NCBI RefSeq assembly: GCF_011047135.1
Contig: NZ_CP049255.1
Coordinates: forward strand, 2,852,001 to 2,916,000
Length of the DNA: 64,000 nucleotides
DNA from: Microbacterium endophyticum
Lineage (GTDB): Bacteria; Actinomycetota; Actinomycetes; Actinomycetales; Microbacteriaceae
Direction: 5' to 3'
Shown here piece after piece: positions 21,213 to 29,923 of this stretch; the first letter of the stretch is position 1, and every line of letters starts with the position of its first letter. A model generated the notes under the pieces. It was given only the letters and a program-made list of their open reading frames with translations. It did not search any database and had not been told where the DNA came from. The position numbers and the translations under genes were made by a program.

Positions 21213-22025
21213 ATGGTTCGCTCTCAACCGGCTTCTGTTGCCGTCGACGTCGATGATCTCTCGATCGAGCGACTCTCCGCACGGGGCGGCGACGCGGCCC
21301 GTGTCGTCGATGGAGTGACGTTCACATTGGAACGCGCGAACACTCTCGTGCTGATGGGGCCGACCGGCTCTGGTAAGAGCTCACTCGCGGCGATGCTCGC
21401 GGGACATGGCGGCGCGGACATGAAGGTCGTTGGTGGCGATGCCCGGGTCGAAGGCATTTCAATCCGTAAGGGCGGGCGTCCGTTGCGCCAAGTCACTTAC
21501 CACACGGGGTTTCTCGCACAGGGAGACGCTGCGCGTCTTCCGCCGCGGTCAACCGTGGCTGAGATCATCGCAGAGCCTGTTACGAGTCGTGATCGCCGAG
21601 CGAACGCCCGTGCGATAGCGCTGCGCGTCGCGACCCTACTCGATGAGTTCTCTTTGCCGCTCGGGATGACCTCGAAGTACCCGTACGAGCTGAGCGCCGG
21701 GATGCGTCAGCGTGTTGCCCTCGCCCGCGCTTTCATGCTTGAACCACGGCTGCTGATCGCCGACGATATTTTTGCCAATCTCGACGTCGACTCACGACGA
21801 CTCGTACGGGAGGCGATTGTCCGAAGGCGAGAAGATCGCGCAATGTCCGCCGTGCTGGTGACGAACGACACGGATGCCGTGAATGCGCTGAACCCTTACG
21901 TGCTCGTGCTTCGCGCGGGACACCCGATCGCCTTTGGTCGCGGTACGAAAGACCTCCTGTGGACCCCGAGTTCCGAAGCCGACGAGCGACTCGTTGCGCC
22001 GAGCACAATTCCAACTGTGCGCTGA
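21213..22025 (+). CDS. ABC transporter ATP-binding protein without adjacent permease
   Basis: This 270-residue ABC ATPase has Walker A GPTGSGKSS, a signature LSAGMRQRVALARA and Walker B LLIADDIFANLD. The residue after Walker B is Asp (ADDI) rather than the usual catalytic Glu. The signature is LSAGM instead of LSGGQ, resembling oligopeptide/nickel permease ATPases. No permease or binding protein is nearby. The start at ATG 21213 is favoured by an AGGA sequence 8 bases upstream; ATG 21204 is also possible. Confidence 0.8.
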   Translation: MVRSQPASVAVDVDDLSIERLSARGGDAARVVDGVTFTLERANTLVLMGPTGSGKSSLAAMLAGHGGADMKVVGGDARVEGISIRKGGRPLRQVTYHTGFLAQGDAARLPPRSTVAEIIAEPVTSRDRRANARAIALRVATLLDEFSLPLGMTSKYPYELSAGMRQRVALARAFMLEPRLLIADDIFANLDVDSRRLVREAIVRRREDRAMSAVLVTNDTDAVNALNPYVLVLRAGHPIAFGRGTKDLLWTPSSEADERLVAPSTIPTVR

Positions 22026-22115
22026 CGGATATTTGACGACAAACCAGCAAACGTGCACGGGCACCCGTTGACGTTTGCTAAGCTTGTCTGGTTGCCCGCT
22101 GAGGGCAGCGAATAT

Positions 22116-22188
22116 TCCTCCATAGCTCAATTGGCAGAGCAATCGGCTGTTAACCGGTAGGTTCTTGGTTCGAGTCCAAGTGGGGGAG
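22116..22188 (+). tRNA. tRNA-Asn (anticodon GTT)
   Basis: A 73-nt cloverleaf forms. The acceptor stem TCCTCCA pairs with TGGGGGA, the D-arm contains AGCTCAATTGGCAGAGCA, the anticodon GTT is at 22149-22151, and the T-arm is TTGG-TTCGAGT-CCAA. The discriminator is G and CCA is not encoded. Confidence 0.95.
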
Positions 22189-22198
22189 CAAATCTGCC

Positions 22199-22226
22199 AA
22201 AAAAGCGCCTCAACAGGGGCTTTTTT
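22199..22226 (+). terminator. terminator after tRNA-Asn
   Basis: The inverted repeat AAAAAAGCGCCT/AGGGGCTTTTTT closes on a 4-base loop and ends in six T residues, directly downstream of tRNA-Asn. Confidence 0.8.
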
Positions 22227-22381
22227 GCATTCATATCAGCATCTCTGCCCCATTCTTCTTCGGAGTGGGCGTAGTTACCCCGTGTGCCGTGGCCGATCTT
22301 CAGCGACCTCGGCTCGTTGGTAATCGGTAGGGTTGAAGAACCGCGCAGTGCACGCTCGCGGTCACGCTGTCTGGAGGAACT

Positions 22382-23785
22382 ATGGAGTTCGCCGCACTAG
22401 GGGCTGTCGGCCTCATTGCGATCATCGCCGTCGTAGTAATCATCGTTGTGGGGGTCATCGTGGCGATCCTGGTACGCGCGTGGTATCGAGTTGCACGTGC
22501 TGATGAAGCTCTTGTAATCGTCGGTAAGCGTCAGAAGAGCAACGATGGTGGTTCCTCGCGCATTACTGTCATCACTGGTGGCGGCGCAATCGTCAATCCT
22601 TTGACGCAGCGTGCCGAAATGATCTCGCTGCGCGCGCGCCAGATCAAAATGGAGCCAACGGCGCAGTCCTCCAACGGTGTGACAGTAAACGTCAACGGTG
22701 TCGCACTCGTCAAAATTGGATCCGACCCCGAGTCGGTCCGGCGCGCAGCAGAACGCTTTGCATCTCAGGACAAAGCGATTGAGCAGTTCACGACCGAACA
22801 GCTCGAAGGTGCGCTTCGTGGTGTCGTTGCGACGCTGACAGTCGAAGAGCTCATGCGCGATCGTCAGCGCCTCGCCGACCAGATCGCTGAAGGGATCAAA
22901 GGTGACCTCTCCTCGCAGGGGCTCATCCTGGATTCGTTCCAGATCCAGGGGATTACCGACTCCAACGGCTACATCGCAGCCCTTGGCGCCACCGAGGTCG
23001 AGCGTGTGAAGCGTGACGCCGAGGTTGCGAAGATCAACGCGGACCGAGAAATTCGCGCTCGTCAGATCGCGACAGACGAGGCGAACCTGATCGAACAGAC
23101 GGCTCTCGATAAAAACACCGCTGCGGCAAAGGCTCAGGTTGGTCGAGCCAATGCCGAAGCGGAGCAGGCTGAGGCTCTGGAACGCTCTGAGCGGCAGCAG
23201 GCCGTTCTGCTGCAAGAGGCCGAGAATAAGCAGGCGCAGCTCGATGCAGACGTTCAGAAGGTCGCTGATGCGAACCTTTACGAGCGTCAGCGCGCTGCGG
23301 ATGCTGATGCGTACGCTCACGTGAAAGAAGCCGAGGCTCACGCGCAGATCGCTGAGCAGCAGGCAGCAGCAACGCGAGTACGCGCAGAAGCCGATGCTGA
23401 CGCTATCCGTCTGGAAGGTGACGCTCGTGCGCAGGCGATTCGCGCTGAGGCAGAAGCGCTCTCGCACAACCAGGAAGCCCTGCTCGCACAGCGGGCGCTT
23501 GAGTCCTTGGTGCCGATGATGTCGGAGTTCGCGAAGGGCTACGACAAGGTCGGATCGATCACGGTTCTTGGGGGAGAAGGTGCAAGCAGCCATCTCGCCA
23601 GCGAGTCTGCGTCTGGGTTGCGCGCGACTTTCGATGCCGTGCGGGCCGCGACAGGTCTCGATCTTGCGGCTGTCATCCAGGGTCGTGTCGTTGGAAACAG
23701 CGTCGGCGATGCGATCGCTGAGACGGCGCCAGCGGCGCCGACCACCGTCTCACCGCAGGCCCCTGAACCCGCACCCGAGTCGTAA
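22382..23785 (+). CDS. flotillin-like SPFH domain membrane protein
   Basis: This 467-residue protein has one N-terminal transmembrane helix (GLIAIIAVVVIIVVGVIVAI), an SPFH/band-7 domain (about 40-230) and a long alanine/glutamate-rich coiled coil with repeated AEA/EAE patterns (about 230-390). A proline/alanine-rich tail follows. Flotillins scaffold membrane microdomains. The gene has its own upstream region with a GGAGG-like site before ATG 22382 and converges with def. Confidence 0.9.
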   Translation: MEFAALGAVGLIAIIAVVVIIVVGVIVAILVRAWYRVARADEALVIVGKRQKSNDGGSSRITVITGGGAIVNPLTQRAEMISLRARQIKMEPTAQSSNGVTVNVNGVALVKIGSDPESVRRAAERFASQDKAIEQFTTEQLEGALRGVVATLTVEELMRDRQRLADQIAEGIKGDLSSQGLILDSFQIQGITDSNGYIAALGATEVERVKRDAEVAKINADREIRARQIATDEANLIEQTALDKNTAAAKAQVGRANAEAEQAEALERSERQQAVLLQEAENKQAQLDADVQKVADANLYERQRAADADAYAHVKEAEAHAQIAEQQAAATRVRAEADADAIRLEGDARAQAIRAEAEALSHNQEALLAQRALESLVPMMSEFAKGYDKVGSITVLGGEGASSHLASESASGLRATFDAVRAATGLDLAAVIQGRVVGNSVGDAIAETAPAAPTTVSPQAPEPAPES

Positions 23786-23786
23786 T

Positions 23787-24353
23787 TCAGGCGTCGAGGT
23801 CATCGACGCCCGGCATCCAGGAGACGCCCGGCCGGTTCCACCCGCGCTTCCGGGCGATCTTCTGTACCGTCTTCCAGTCCCGATCATCGATTCTGTCGAT
23901 GTAGAGCACGCCGTTCAGGTGGTCGAACTCGTGCTGCAGAATTCGCGCACGCCATCCTGTCACCTCGAGGCGGACTGCGGCGCCTTCGAGGTCTGTCCCC
24001 GAGATAATGGCTCCTTCGGAGCGGCGCAGGGGGAATCGCTCGCCCGGTACCGATAGACAGCCCTCGGACTCTTCCTCTTCGTCGGGTTCTCCTGGTTCGA
24101 GAGGTCGTATCCACAACTCCGGGTTGATGATGACGCCCCGCCAGGGCGCGCCATCATCGTCCTGGTATGTGTAGGTGAAGATTCGCAATCCGACGCCCAC
24201 CTGGGGCGCCGCCAGGCCCACGCCGGGGGCGGTGTCCATAGTCTCGAACATGTCGGCGACGAGGGTACGAATCTCGTCGGTGATGACCTCGACTGGCGCA
24301 GCAGGCGCGTGCAATACCGGGTCACCCATGATGCAAATTGGAAGAACAGCCAC
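23787..24353 (-). CDS. def: peptide deformylase
   Basis: This metalloenzyme removes the formyl group from nascent N-terminal Met. The 188-residue protein carries all three motifs: GVGLAAPQV, EGCLSVPG and QHEFDHLNG, which provide the Cys and two His metal ligands and the catalytic Glu. An acidic insertion (EPGEPDEEEE) precedes motif II. Confidence 0.95.
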   Translation of the reverse strand: MAVLPICIMGDPVLHAPAAPVEVITDEIRTLVADMFETMDTAPGVGLAAPQVGVGLRIFTYTYQDDDGAPWRGVIINPELWIRPLEPGEPDEEEESEGCLSVPGERFPLRRSEGAIISGTDLEGAAVRLEVTGWRARILQHEFDHLNGVLYIDRIDDRDWKTVQKIARKRGWNRPGVSWMPGVDDLDA

Positions 24354-24392
24354 GCCTTGAGCCTATCGAGCGTATGTGCCAGCTACTGTTTT

Positions 24393-25397
24393 ATGGTGTT
24401 CTGGTTTTCTCCCACGCTCGATGACGTCAGCAATCAGCTGGTTGGTGTTTTTGAGAACCCAGCTTTGCTGCTGGGTATCCCGCTGGCCCTTTCTGGCGCG
24501 GTTTTCATGTCGTTCGGAGCGCAGTATCAGCACCGGGGCGTTACAAAGGTGGGCCAGCTTGCTGGTGGCGCCAATTCAAACGGATTGACACTTTCTCAGC
24601 TGGGCCGTTTACTCACTAGGCCATCCTGGGTATTGGGCACCGTGATGCTCGGACTCGCCATCGTCTGCCAGCTGGGCGCGCTGAGCGTGGCGCCGCTGAT
24701 CGTTGTGCAGCCGCTGGGTGCCATATCCCTCGTCATCACGACGCTGCTGAACGCGCGAGTGACAGGACACACTCCGACTCGCCGCTCCATCACAGCGATC
24801 ATCGCGTGTGTGGGAGGAATCTTCCTTTTCGTCACGGTCGCCGCTCTCTTTGCGGTAGAGCAAGCAGTAACGACGAGTCAGATCGTCATCGTGTTGTTGT
24901 TGCTTCTGGTTATCTCGATCGTTCTGGTGCTGCTTTGGCTGCTCTTTCGTCGACGCCAAGCACGCGCATTGTTCTACGTCGTAGCGGCCGGAATCGTCTA
25001 CGGCTTTGTGGCGACTCTTGCCAAGATCGTCATTCTTCGCGTCCAGGATGGCAATTTCGACTGGTTGACGCTACTCAGTCTTGTCGCTCTTGTCGCAGGT
25101 ACCGGCCTCGGCGCGTACTTCGTGCAGACCGCGTATTCATCCGGCCCGCCTGACCTGGCAATTGCGGGTCTCACGGTGGTCGACCCGATGGTCGCGGTTC
25201 TCGTTGGCCTGACCGTCCTCGGGGAGGGATCAGCCGTCCCCTTCTGGGGCTACGTGATCTTCATCATCGCCGGGGCCGTGGCCATTTGGGGCGTGATCAA
25301 TCTTGCGATCTATCACCCACAGGTTATGAAAGACAGTCAAGAGCTAAACATTCGTCGCGGCAGTGGCGAACTTCGCCAGCCGGACGAGACCGAGTAA
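24393..25397 (+). CDS. DMT/NIPA-like multi-spanning membrane transporter
   Basis: This 334-residue protein has nine or ten hydrophobic segments arranged like DMT-superfamily exporters of the EamA/NIPA (Mg2+-transporter-like) type. Motifs include PLALSGAVFMSFGAQYQHRG and VVQPLGAISLVITTLLNARV. Substrate unknown. A start at ATG 24393 is chosen because a -10-like TACTGT lies just upstream, suggesting a leaderless message; the earlier in-frame ATG lies inside the divergent def gene. Confidence 0.78.
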   Translation: MVFWFSPTLDDVSNQLVGVFENPALLLGIPLALSGAVFMSFGAQYQHRGVTKVGQLAGGANSNGLTLSQLGRLLTRPSWVLGTVMLGLAIVCQLGALSVAPLIVVQPLGAISLVITTLLNARVTGHTPTRRSITAIIACVGGIFLFVTVAALFAVEQAVTTSQIVIVLLLLLVISIVLVLLWLLFRRRQARALFYVVAAGIVYGFVATLAKIVILRVQDGNFDWLTLLSLVALVAGTGLGAYFVQTAYSSGPPDLAIAGLTVVDPMVAVLVGLTVLGEGSAVPFWGYVIFIIAGAVAIWGVINLAIYHPQVMKDSQELNIRRGSGELRQPDETE

Positions 25398-25410
25398 GCT
25401 CGTTCGCTGA

Positions 25411-25484
25411 GGGGCGGTGGCCAAGCTGGTTAAGGCAGCGGGCTCATAACCCGACGATCGTGGGTTCAAGTCCCACCCGCCCTA
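25411..25484 (+). tRNA. tRNA with CAT anticodon, probably elongator tRNA-Met
   Basis: A 74-nt cloverleaf forms. The acceptor GGGGCGG pairs with CCGCCCT (first pair G-T), the anticodon CAT is at 25444-25446, the T-arm is GTGGG-TTCAAGT-CCCAC, and the discriminator is A. The acceptor is fully paired, unlike initiator tRNA. tRNA-Ile2 (lysidine-modified CAT) cannot be excluded by eye. Confidence 0.85.
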
Positions 25485-25644
25485 CAAAACATCCGCCCGA
25501 AATTCCTACTTTCGAATCTCGCGCACGTCAATGCTTGTGAATTGCCAGTCGCGTCGGCAATAATGGCCGCAGACAACAGAACAACTGCCAGAGATGACTC
25601 CATCAGGTCGTAGGGGAAGACGCACCTGAAGAAACGGAGACATC

Positions 25645-26148
25645 ATGGCTACACCTCATGCGCGGGGAGTGATTTATATTCACTCCGCGCCACGTGCGTT
25701 GTGCCCCCACATCGAGTGGGCGGTTGGACGCGCTCTCGGTCGTGCCGTTAATTTCGAATGGGACGATCAGCCGGTTCAGCCGGGTTCTCAGCGGATGGAA
25801 TTTTACTGGGAAGGCCCAGCCGGCACCGGTGCGACTCTCTCGAGCGCTATTCGGGGCTGGGAGCACCTCAGGTTCGAAGTGAGCGAAGATCCGACGCCGC
25901 GCTCAGACGGCGGACGCTGGCTCCACACACCTGATCTCGGAATCCACTACGCCCAGACGGATGCCGCAGGCAACATCGTCATAGGTGAGGATCGCGTGCG
26001 CTACGCGATGGAGATCGCTGCGGGCGATGCCACTGAGCTCCAACGAGAACTCACCGTGGCCCTGGGATCCGCGTGGGACGAGGAATTGGAACCATTCCGC
26101 CACGCAAGCGATGACAGCCATGTGGTGTGGCTGCACAAGGTGGGTTGA
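25645..26148 (+). CDS. DUF3145 family protein
   Basis: This 167-residue soluble protein matches the actinobacterial DUF3145 family, with an N-terminal RGVIYIHSAPRALCPHIEWA and many Trp/Gly residues. The function is unknown. A GGAGA Shine-Dalgarno precedes the ATG. It is a stand-alone gene between a tRNA and the convergent fatty-acid cluster, as in related genomes. Confidence 0.85.
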   Translation: MATPHARGVIYIHSAPRALCPHIEWAVGRALGRAVNFEWDDQPVQPGSQRMEFYWEGPAGTGATLSSAIRGWEHLRFEVSEDPTPRSDGGRWLHTPDLGIHYAQTDAAGNIVIGEDRVRYAMEIAAGDATELQRELTVALGSAWDEELEPFRHASDDSHVVWLHKVG

Positions 26149-26244
26149 GCTCTCGATATGCGTCAGACGCGCTGAAAGCCTCGGTACCCGACGTCGGTTG
26201 ACAGTGTCCCGGCACGGAGAATAGGCGTCACGCATCTGGAAATG

Positions 26245-26280
26245 GAAAAGGCCCTGACCGTTACCGGTCAGGGCCTTTTC
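26245..26280. terminator. bidirectional terminator between DUF3145 gene and fabF
   Basis: A perfect 16-bp inverted repeat (26245-26260 with 26265-26280) has a 4-base loop, with CTTTTC on one side and GAAAAG on the other. It is placed between convergent genes. Confidence 0.88.
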
Positions 26281-26289
26281 ACGTTCTAG

Positions 26290-27528
26290 CTACTCGCTAG
26301 CGAAAGCTACGACGGCATTGTGTCCGCCGAAGCCAAACGAGTTGCTGATGGCAAGTTGGGCACCAGACCCAAGCGGCTGAGCATCGCCCGAAACGCTGAG
26401 CGGGATGTCAGGATCTTGGTTCGTCAGGTTGATCGTCGGGGGAGCTTTGCGGTCGCGAACGGCGAGGAGTGTAAAGACAGCTTCCAGTGCGCCCGTGCCG
26501 CCCAACAGGTGACCGGTCGATGCCTTCGTTGCAGAAACCGGGATCTCGTCGATCCGGGCACCGAATACCTTTCGAAGCGCCGTGTACTCAGCAATATCTC
26601 CGACCGGCGTTGAGGTCGCGTGCGCGTTAATGTGTGTCACATCGTCGGGTGAGGCATCCGCCATGTCAAGCGCGAGCTTGACGGCTCGTGATGCACCACG
26701 ACCCTCAGGGTCGTTCGCAGTGATGTGATAAGAATCCGCGGTGACGCCACCACCAACGAGATAGCCGTAGATCTTGGCGCCACGCGCTTTTGCGTGCTCC
26801 TCCGTCTCGAGCACGAGCGCTGCTGCGCCCTCGCCCATGACGAAGCCATCGCGATCGCTGTTGTACGGACGAGATGCGGTGGCGGGGTCGTCGTTCCGCT
26901 TCGACAACGCCTGCATCGAAGAGAAAGACGCCATCGTGATCGGGTGGATAGCTGACTCGGTGCCGCCGGCGATCACAATATCGGCCAACCCGGAGTTGAG
27001 GTGCTCGAGACCGTTGACAATGGCCTCTGTACTCGAGGCACAAGCGGATGCGACGGTACGCGCAAATGCTCGTGCTTCGAAGTGCATCGAGATCGCCGCG
27101 GCCGCCGCGTTCGGCATGAGCATGGGCACCGTCATCGGCATAACGCGACGCGGTCCTTTTTCACGGAGTGTGTCCCAGGCATCGAGGAGCGTCCACACGC
27201 CTCCGATGCCGGTAGCGAAGTCCACTCCCAAGCGCTCGGGATCGACCTCGGGGGTACCAGCATCCGCCCACGCTTCACGAGCTGCGACAAGTGCAAACTG
27301 AGATGCGGGGTCAAGACGCTTTGCCTCGGGGCGTGAGAGCGTTGCTTCTGGGCGAACGATCGCTTCAGCGGCGAACTTGACGGGGATCTGGTACTTCTCC
27401 ACCCACTCATGGGTAAGAGTGCGGGTACCGGATGCTCCGTCGAGCAGCGCCGACCAGCTGTCGGGGGCTGTACCACCGATAGGCGACGAAGCGCCAATGC
27501 CGGTGACGACAATGCGGGAAGTGCTCAT
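26290..27528 (-). CDS. fabF: beta-ketoacyl-ACP synthase II
   Basis: This elongating condensing enzyme of type II fatty-acid synthesis has 412 residues. The nucleophilic cysteine is in TVASACASSTEAI. The histidines are in NAHATSTPVGD and TGHLLGGTGALE. It is the last gene of fabD-fabH-acpP-fabF. The start at ATG 27528 has an AAAGGAA site upstream and the canonical STSRIVVTGIG N-terminus. Confidence 0.96.
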   Translation of the reverse strand: MSTSRIVVTGIGASSPIGGTAPDSWSALLDGASGTRTLTHEWVEKYQIPVKFAAEAIVRPEATLSRPEAKRLDPASQFALVAAREAWADAGTPEVDPERLGVDFATGIGGVWTLLDAWDTLREKGPRRVMPMTVPMLMPNAAAAAISMHFEARAFARTVASACASSTEAIVNGLEHLNSGLADIVIAGGTESAIHPITMASFSSMQALSKRNDDPATASRPYNSDRDGFVMGEGAAALVLETEEHAKARGAKIYGYLVGGGVTADSYHITANDPEGRGASRAVKLALDMADASPDDVTHINAHATSTPVGDIAEYTALRKVFGARIDEIPVSATKASTGHLLGGTGALEAVFTLLAVRDRKAPPTINLTNQDPDIPLSVSGDAQPLGSGAQLAISNSFGFGGHNAVVAFASE

Positions 27529-27582
27529 TGTGTGTATTCCTTTGCCAGGCCGGTGGGGGCTGTGGGCCCCCACCGAGGCGAT

Positions 27583-27831
27583 TTAGGACTGGTTCGAAGA
27601 GATGTAGCTGACGGCGTCGCCGACAGTCTTGAGGTTCTTGACCTCGTCATCGGGAATCGTGACGCCGAACTTCTCCTCGGCGTTCACGACGATGGTCATC
27701 ATCGAAATCGAGTCGATGTCGAGGTCGTCGGTGAACGACTTCTCGAGGGCGACCTCGTCGGCAGAGATGCCGGTCTCATCGGTGATGAGCTCTGCGAGTC
27801 CCGCGAGGACCTCGTCGTTGGTGAATGCCAT
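27583..27831 (-). CDS. acpP: acyl carrier protein
   Basis: This 82-residue acidic carrier has the phosphopantetheine attachment serine in DLDIDSISMMTIV. The start at ATG 27831 has an AGGAGA site. It carries the growing acyl chain between FabD, FabH and FabF encoded on either side. Confidence 0.96.
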   Translation of the reverse strand: MAFTNDEVLAGLAELITDETGISADEVALEKSFTDDLDIDSISMMTIVVNAEEKFGVTIPDDEVKNLKTVGDAVSYISSNQS

Positions 27832-27903
27832 GGTTCTCTCCTGTTTCTTAGGGGTATGAAGGCTATCGGGCCGCACACAAGTCTAGGTGCGACGCTCGCA
27901 CGG

Positions 27904-28905
27904 TTATGGGAGGACGACGACCTGCGCGCCGAAAACGAGTCCAGCTCCGAATCCGATCTGGAGCGCAAGACCACCACTGAGCTCAGGGTGCTCTTCAAGT
28001 AGGCGGTGTGTTGCGAGTGGGATGGAGGCGGCAGATGTGTTGCCTGTCGTGGCGATATCACGGCCGATTTCAACAGATTCGGGCAGACCAAGCTGCTTCG
28101 CGAATTCGTCGATGATGCGCATATTCGCCTGGTGAGGGATGAATGCTGCCAAATCGGATGCTTCGATACCCGCAGCCTCGATGGCTTCACGTGCGACCTT
28201 CACCATTTCCCAGACCGCCCAGCGAAAGACAGTTTGTCCCTCTTGGCGGAGAGTCGGCCACGGTGCAGTTCCGTCGCGAAACTCGGTGAGTGTGGCATTC
28301 ATGCCCACAGCATCGGCTTTGGACCCATCGGAGCCCCAGATTGTGGGCCCGATTCCGGGGGTGTCGCTCGGTCCTACAACGACCGCTCCCGCACCGTCAG
28401 CAAGCAGGAACGAGATGCTGCGGTCGGTGGGGTCGACGACGTCGCTGAGCTTTTCTGCCCCGACGACGACAACGTAGTGAGCAGCGCCACTTCGGATGAG
28501 CGCGTCGGCTTGAGCCACGCCATAGGCAAAGCCAGCACATGCGGCATTCACGTCGTATGCAGCAGCAGGATTTGCGCCGATACGATCGGCGACCACTGCA
28601 GACATCGACGGTGTCTGGCGAACGTTGCTGATCGTCGCAACGATCACGGCATCGATCTGATCCGGCGCGATACCGGAGCGCTCGATCGCTTCACCGGCGG
28701 CGATACTTGCGAGATCAGTCGCGGACGTTTCTGCACCCGCACGTGTGCGTGTGATGATGCCGGTGCGCTTCTGGATCCACTCATCGCTCGAATCGATGGG
28801 CCCGACGAGGTCGTCGTTCGGCACAATGAGTTCACCGCGTGCGGCGCCGTATGCGTAGAGGCGCGTAAAAGCCGCACCCTCGGACTGGCGGAGCATGACA
28901 CTCAT
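27904..28905 (-). CDS. fabH: beta-ketoacyl-ACP synthase III
   Basis: FabH starts fatty-acid synthesis by condensing acyl-CoA with malonyl-ACP. In this 333-residue protein the catalytic Cys is in NAACAGFAYGV, the His in FIPHQANMRIID and the Asn in GNTSAAS. The start at ATG 28905 overlaps the fabD stop (ATGA). In actinobacteria FabH often prefers branched primers; specificity cannot be read here. Confidence 0.95.
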   Translation of the reverse strand: MSVMLRQSEGAAFTRLYAYGAARGELIVPNDDLVGPIDSSDEWIQKRTGIITRTRAGAETSATDLASIAAGEAIERSGIAPDQIDAVIVATISNVRQTPSMSAVVADRIGANPAAAYDVNAACAGFAYGVAQADALIRSGAAHYVVVVGAEKLSDVVDPTDRSISFLLADGAGAVVVGPSDTPGIGPTIWGSDGSKADAVGMNATLTEFRDGTAPWPTLRQEGQTVFRWAVWEMVKVAREAIEAAGIEASDLAAFIPHQANMRIIDEFAKQLGLPESVEIGRDIATTGNTSAASIPLATHRLLEEHPELSGGLALQIGFGAGLVFGAQVVVLP

Positions 28906-29822
28906 GCGGCTGTTCCCTTCACAAGGTCGATCGCACCCGACAGATCGTCGGGTGACTTCACTGCTACTGCGGGAATTCCCTTGAGTCCGCGCTTGGCGAG
29001 CCCGGTAAGAGTTCCCGCGGGAGCAAATTCGATGAGGCCCGTCACGCCGGCCGCGGCGAACGACTCCATGCAGAGGTCCCACCGCACGGGAGATGAAACC
29101 TGATTCACGAGAAGCGACAGAGCTGCCGCCCCATCAGCGACAACAGAACCGTCTCGGTTGGTCCAGAGTGTCGTATTCGGATCAGCAGCTGTCACCGATG
29201 CGGCGGCATCGCGAAGAGCACCGACTGCCGGCGCCATGTATTCGGTGTGGAAAGCTCCGGCGACCTGCAGCGGAATGACTCGTGTACCCCGAGGGGCTGA
29301 CTCGGCGAGAGTGTTGAGGCCATCACGTGCGCCGGCGGCCACGATCTGGCCCGGCCCGTTGTAGTTGGCGGGAGTGAGCTCAGCGTTGGCGAGTGCCGCG
29401 AGAACGTCGGCTTCGACGCCCCCGATAACAGCACTCATGCCGGTGTCGGCTGAGGTGGCAGCCTCAGCCATCGAACGACCGCGGATACCGACGAGTGCCA
29501 TCCCGTCGACAGCCGACAGCACACCACTCGCGACGAGAGCTGCAACTTCACCAACACTGTGCCCAGCCATGCCATCGAAGGCGACTGGAGCGCGTTGTCC
29601 GAGCGCTTCAAACGACAGGATGCTGGCGGCCACAATGAGCGGCTGCGCCACCGCAGTGTCGCGGATGCGGTCGGCATCCCATTCGGTTCCAGCGGCAATC
29701 AGATCCACCCCGGCGGCATCGGAGAACTCGACGAGGCGCTCTCGCGCACCGGCGATCTCAAGCCATGGGGAAAGGAACCCGGGGGTCTGAGAACCCTGTC
29801 CCGGGAAAAGAGCGATGATCAC
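28902..29822 (-). CDS. fabD: malonyl-CoA:ACP transacylase
   Basis: This 306-residue transferase loads malonyl groups onto ACP. The family elements ALFPGQGSQ at the N-terminus and the nucleophile elbow GHSVGE are present. It is the first gene of the FAS-II operon; the regulator gene lies immediately upstream on the same strand. Confidence 0.95.
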   Translation of the reverse strand: MIIALFPGQGSQTPGFLSPWLEIAGARERLVEFSDAAGVDLIAAGTEWDADRIRDTAVAQPLIVAASILSFEALGQRAPVAFDGMAGHSVGEVAALVASGVLSAVDGMALVGIRGRSMAEAATSADTGMSAVIGGVEADVLAALANAELTPANYNGPGQIVAAGARDGLNTLAESAPRGTRVIPLQVAGAFHTEYMAPAVGALRDAAASVTAADPNTTLWTNRDGSVVADGAAALSLLVNQVSSPVRWDLCMESFAAAGVTGLIEFAPAGTLTGLAKRGLKGIPAVAVKSPDDLSGAIDLVKGTAA

Positions 29823-29923
29823 AATTCCATCCTGTCAAGCAATAGGTCATGGGTTATGGCGACTCTCGCACAAGAATCGGCCAGTCGTTTGTGCACTCGG
29901 CACACTTTAGTGACGAAGCCGCG

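Noticed and set aside
22397..23593. 398-codon open frame antisense to the flotillin gene
   Set aside because: The flotillin frame has a clear SPFH and coiled-coil structure; the antisense frame has none.
28006..29103. 365-codon open frame antisense to fabH and the end of fabD
   Set aside because: Both fab genes carry full active-site motifs; no domain in the opposite frame.
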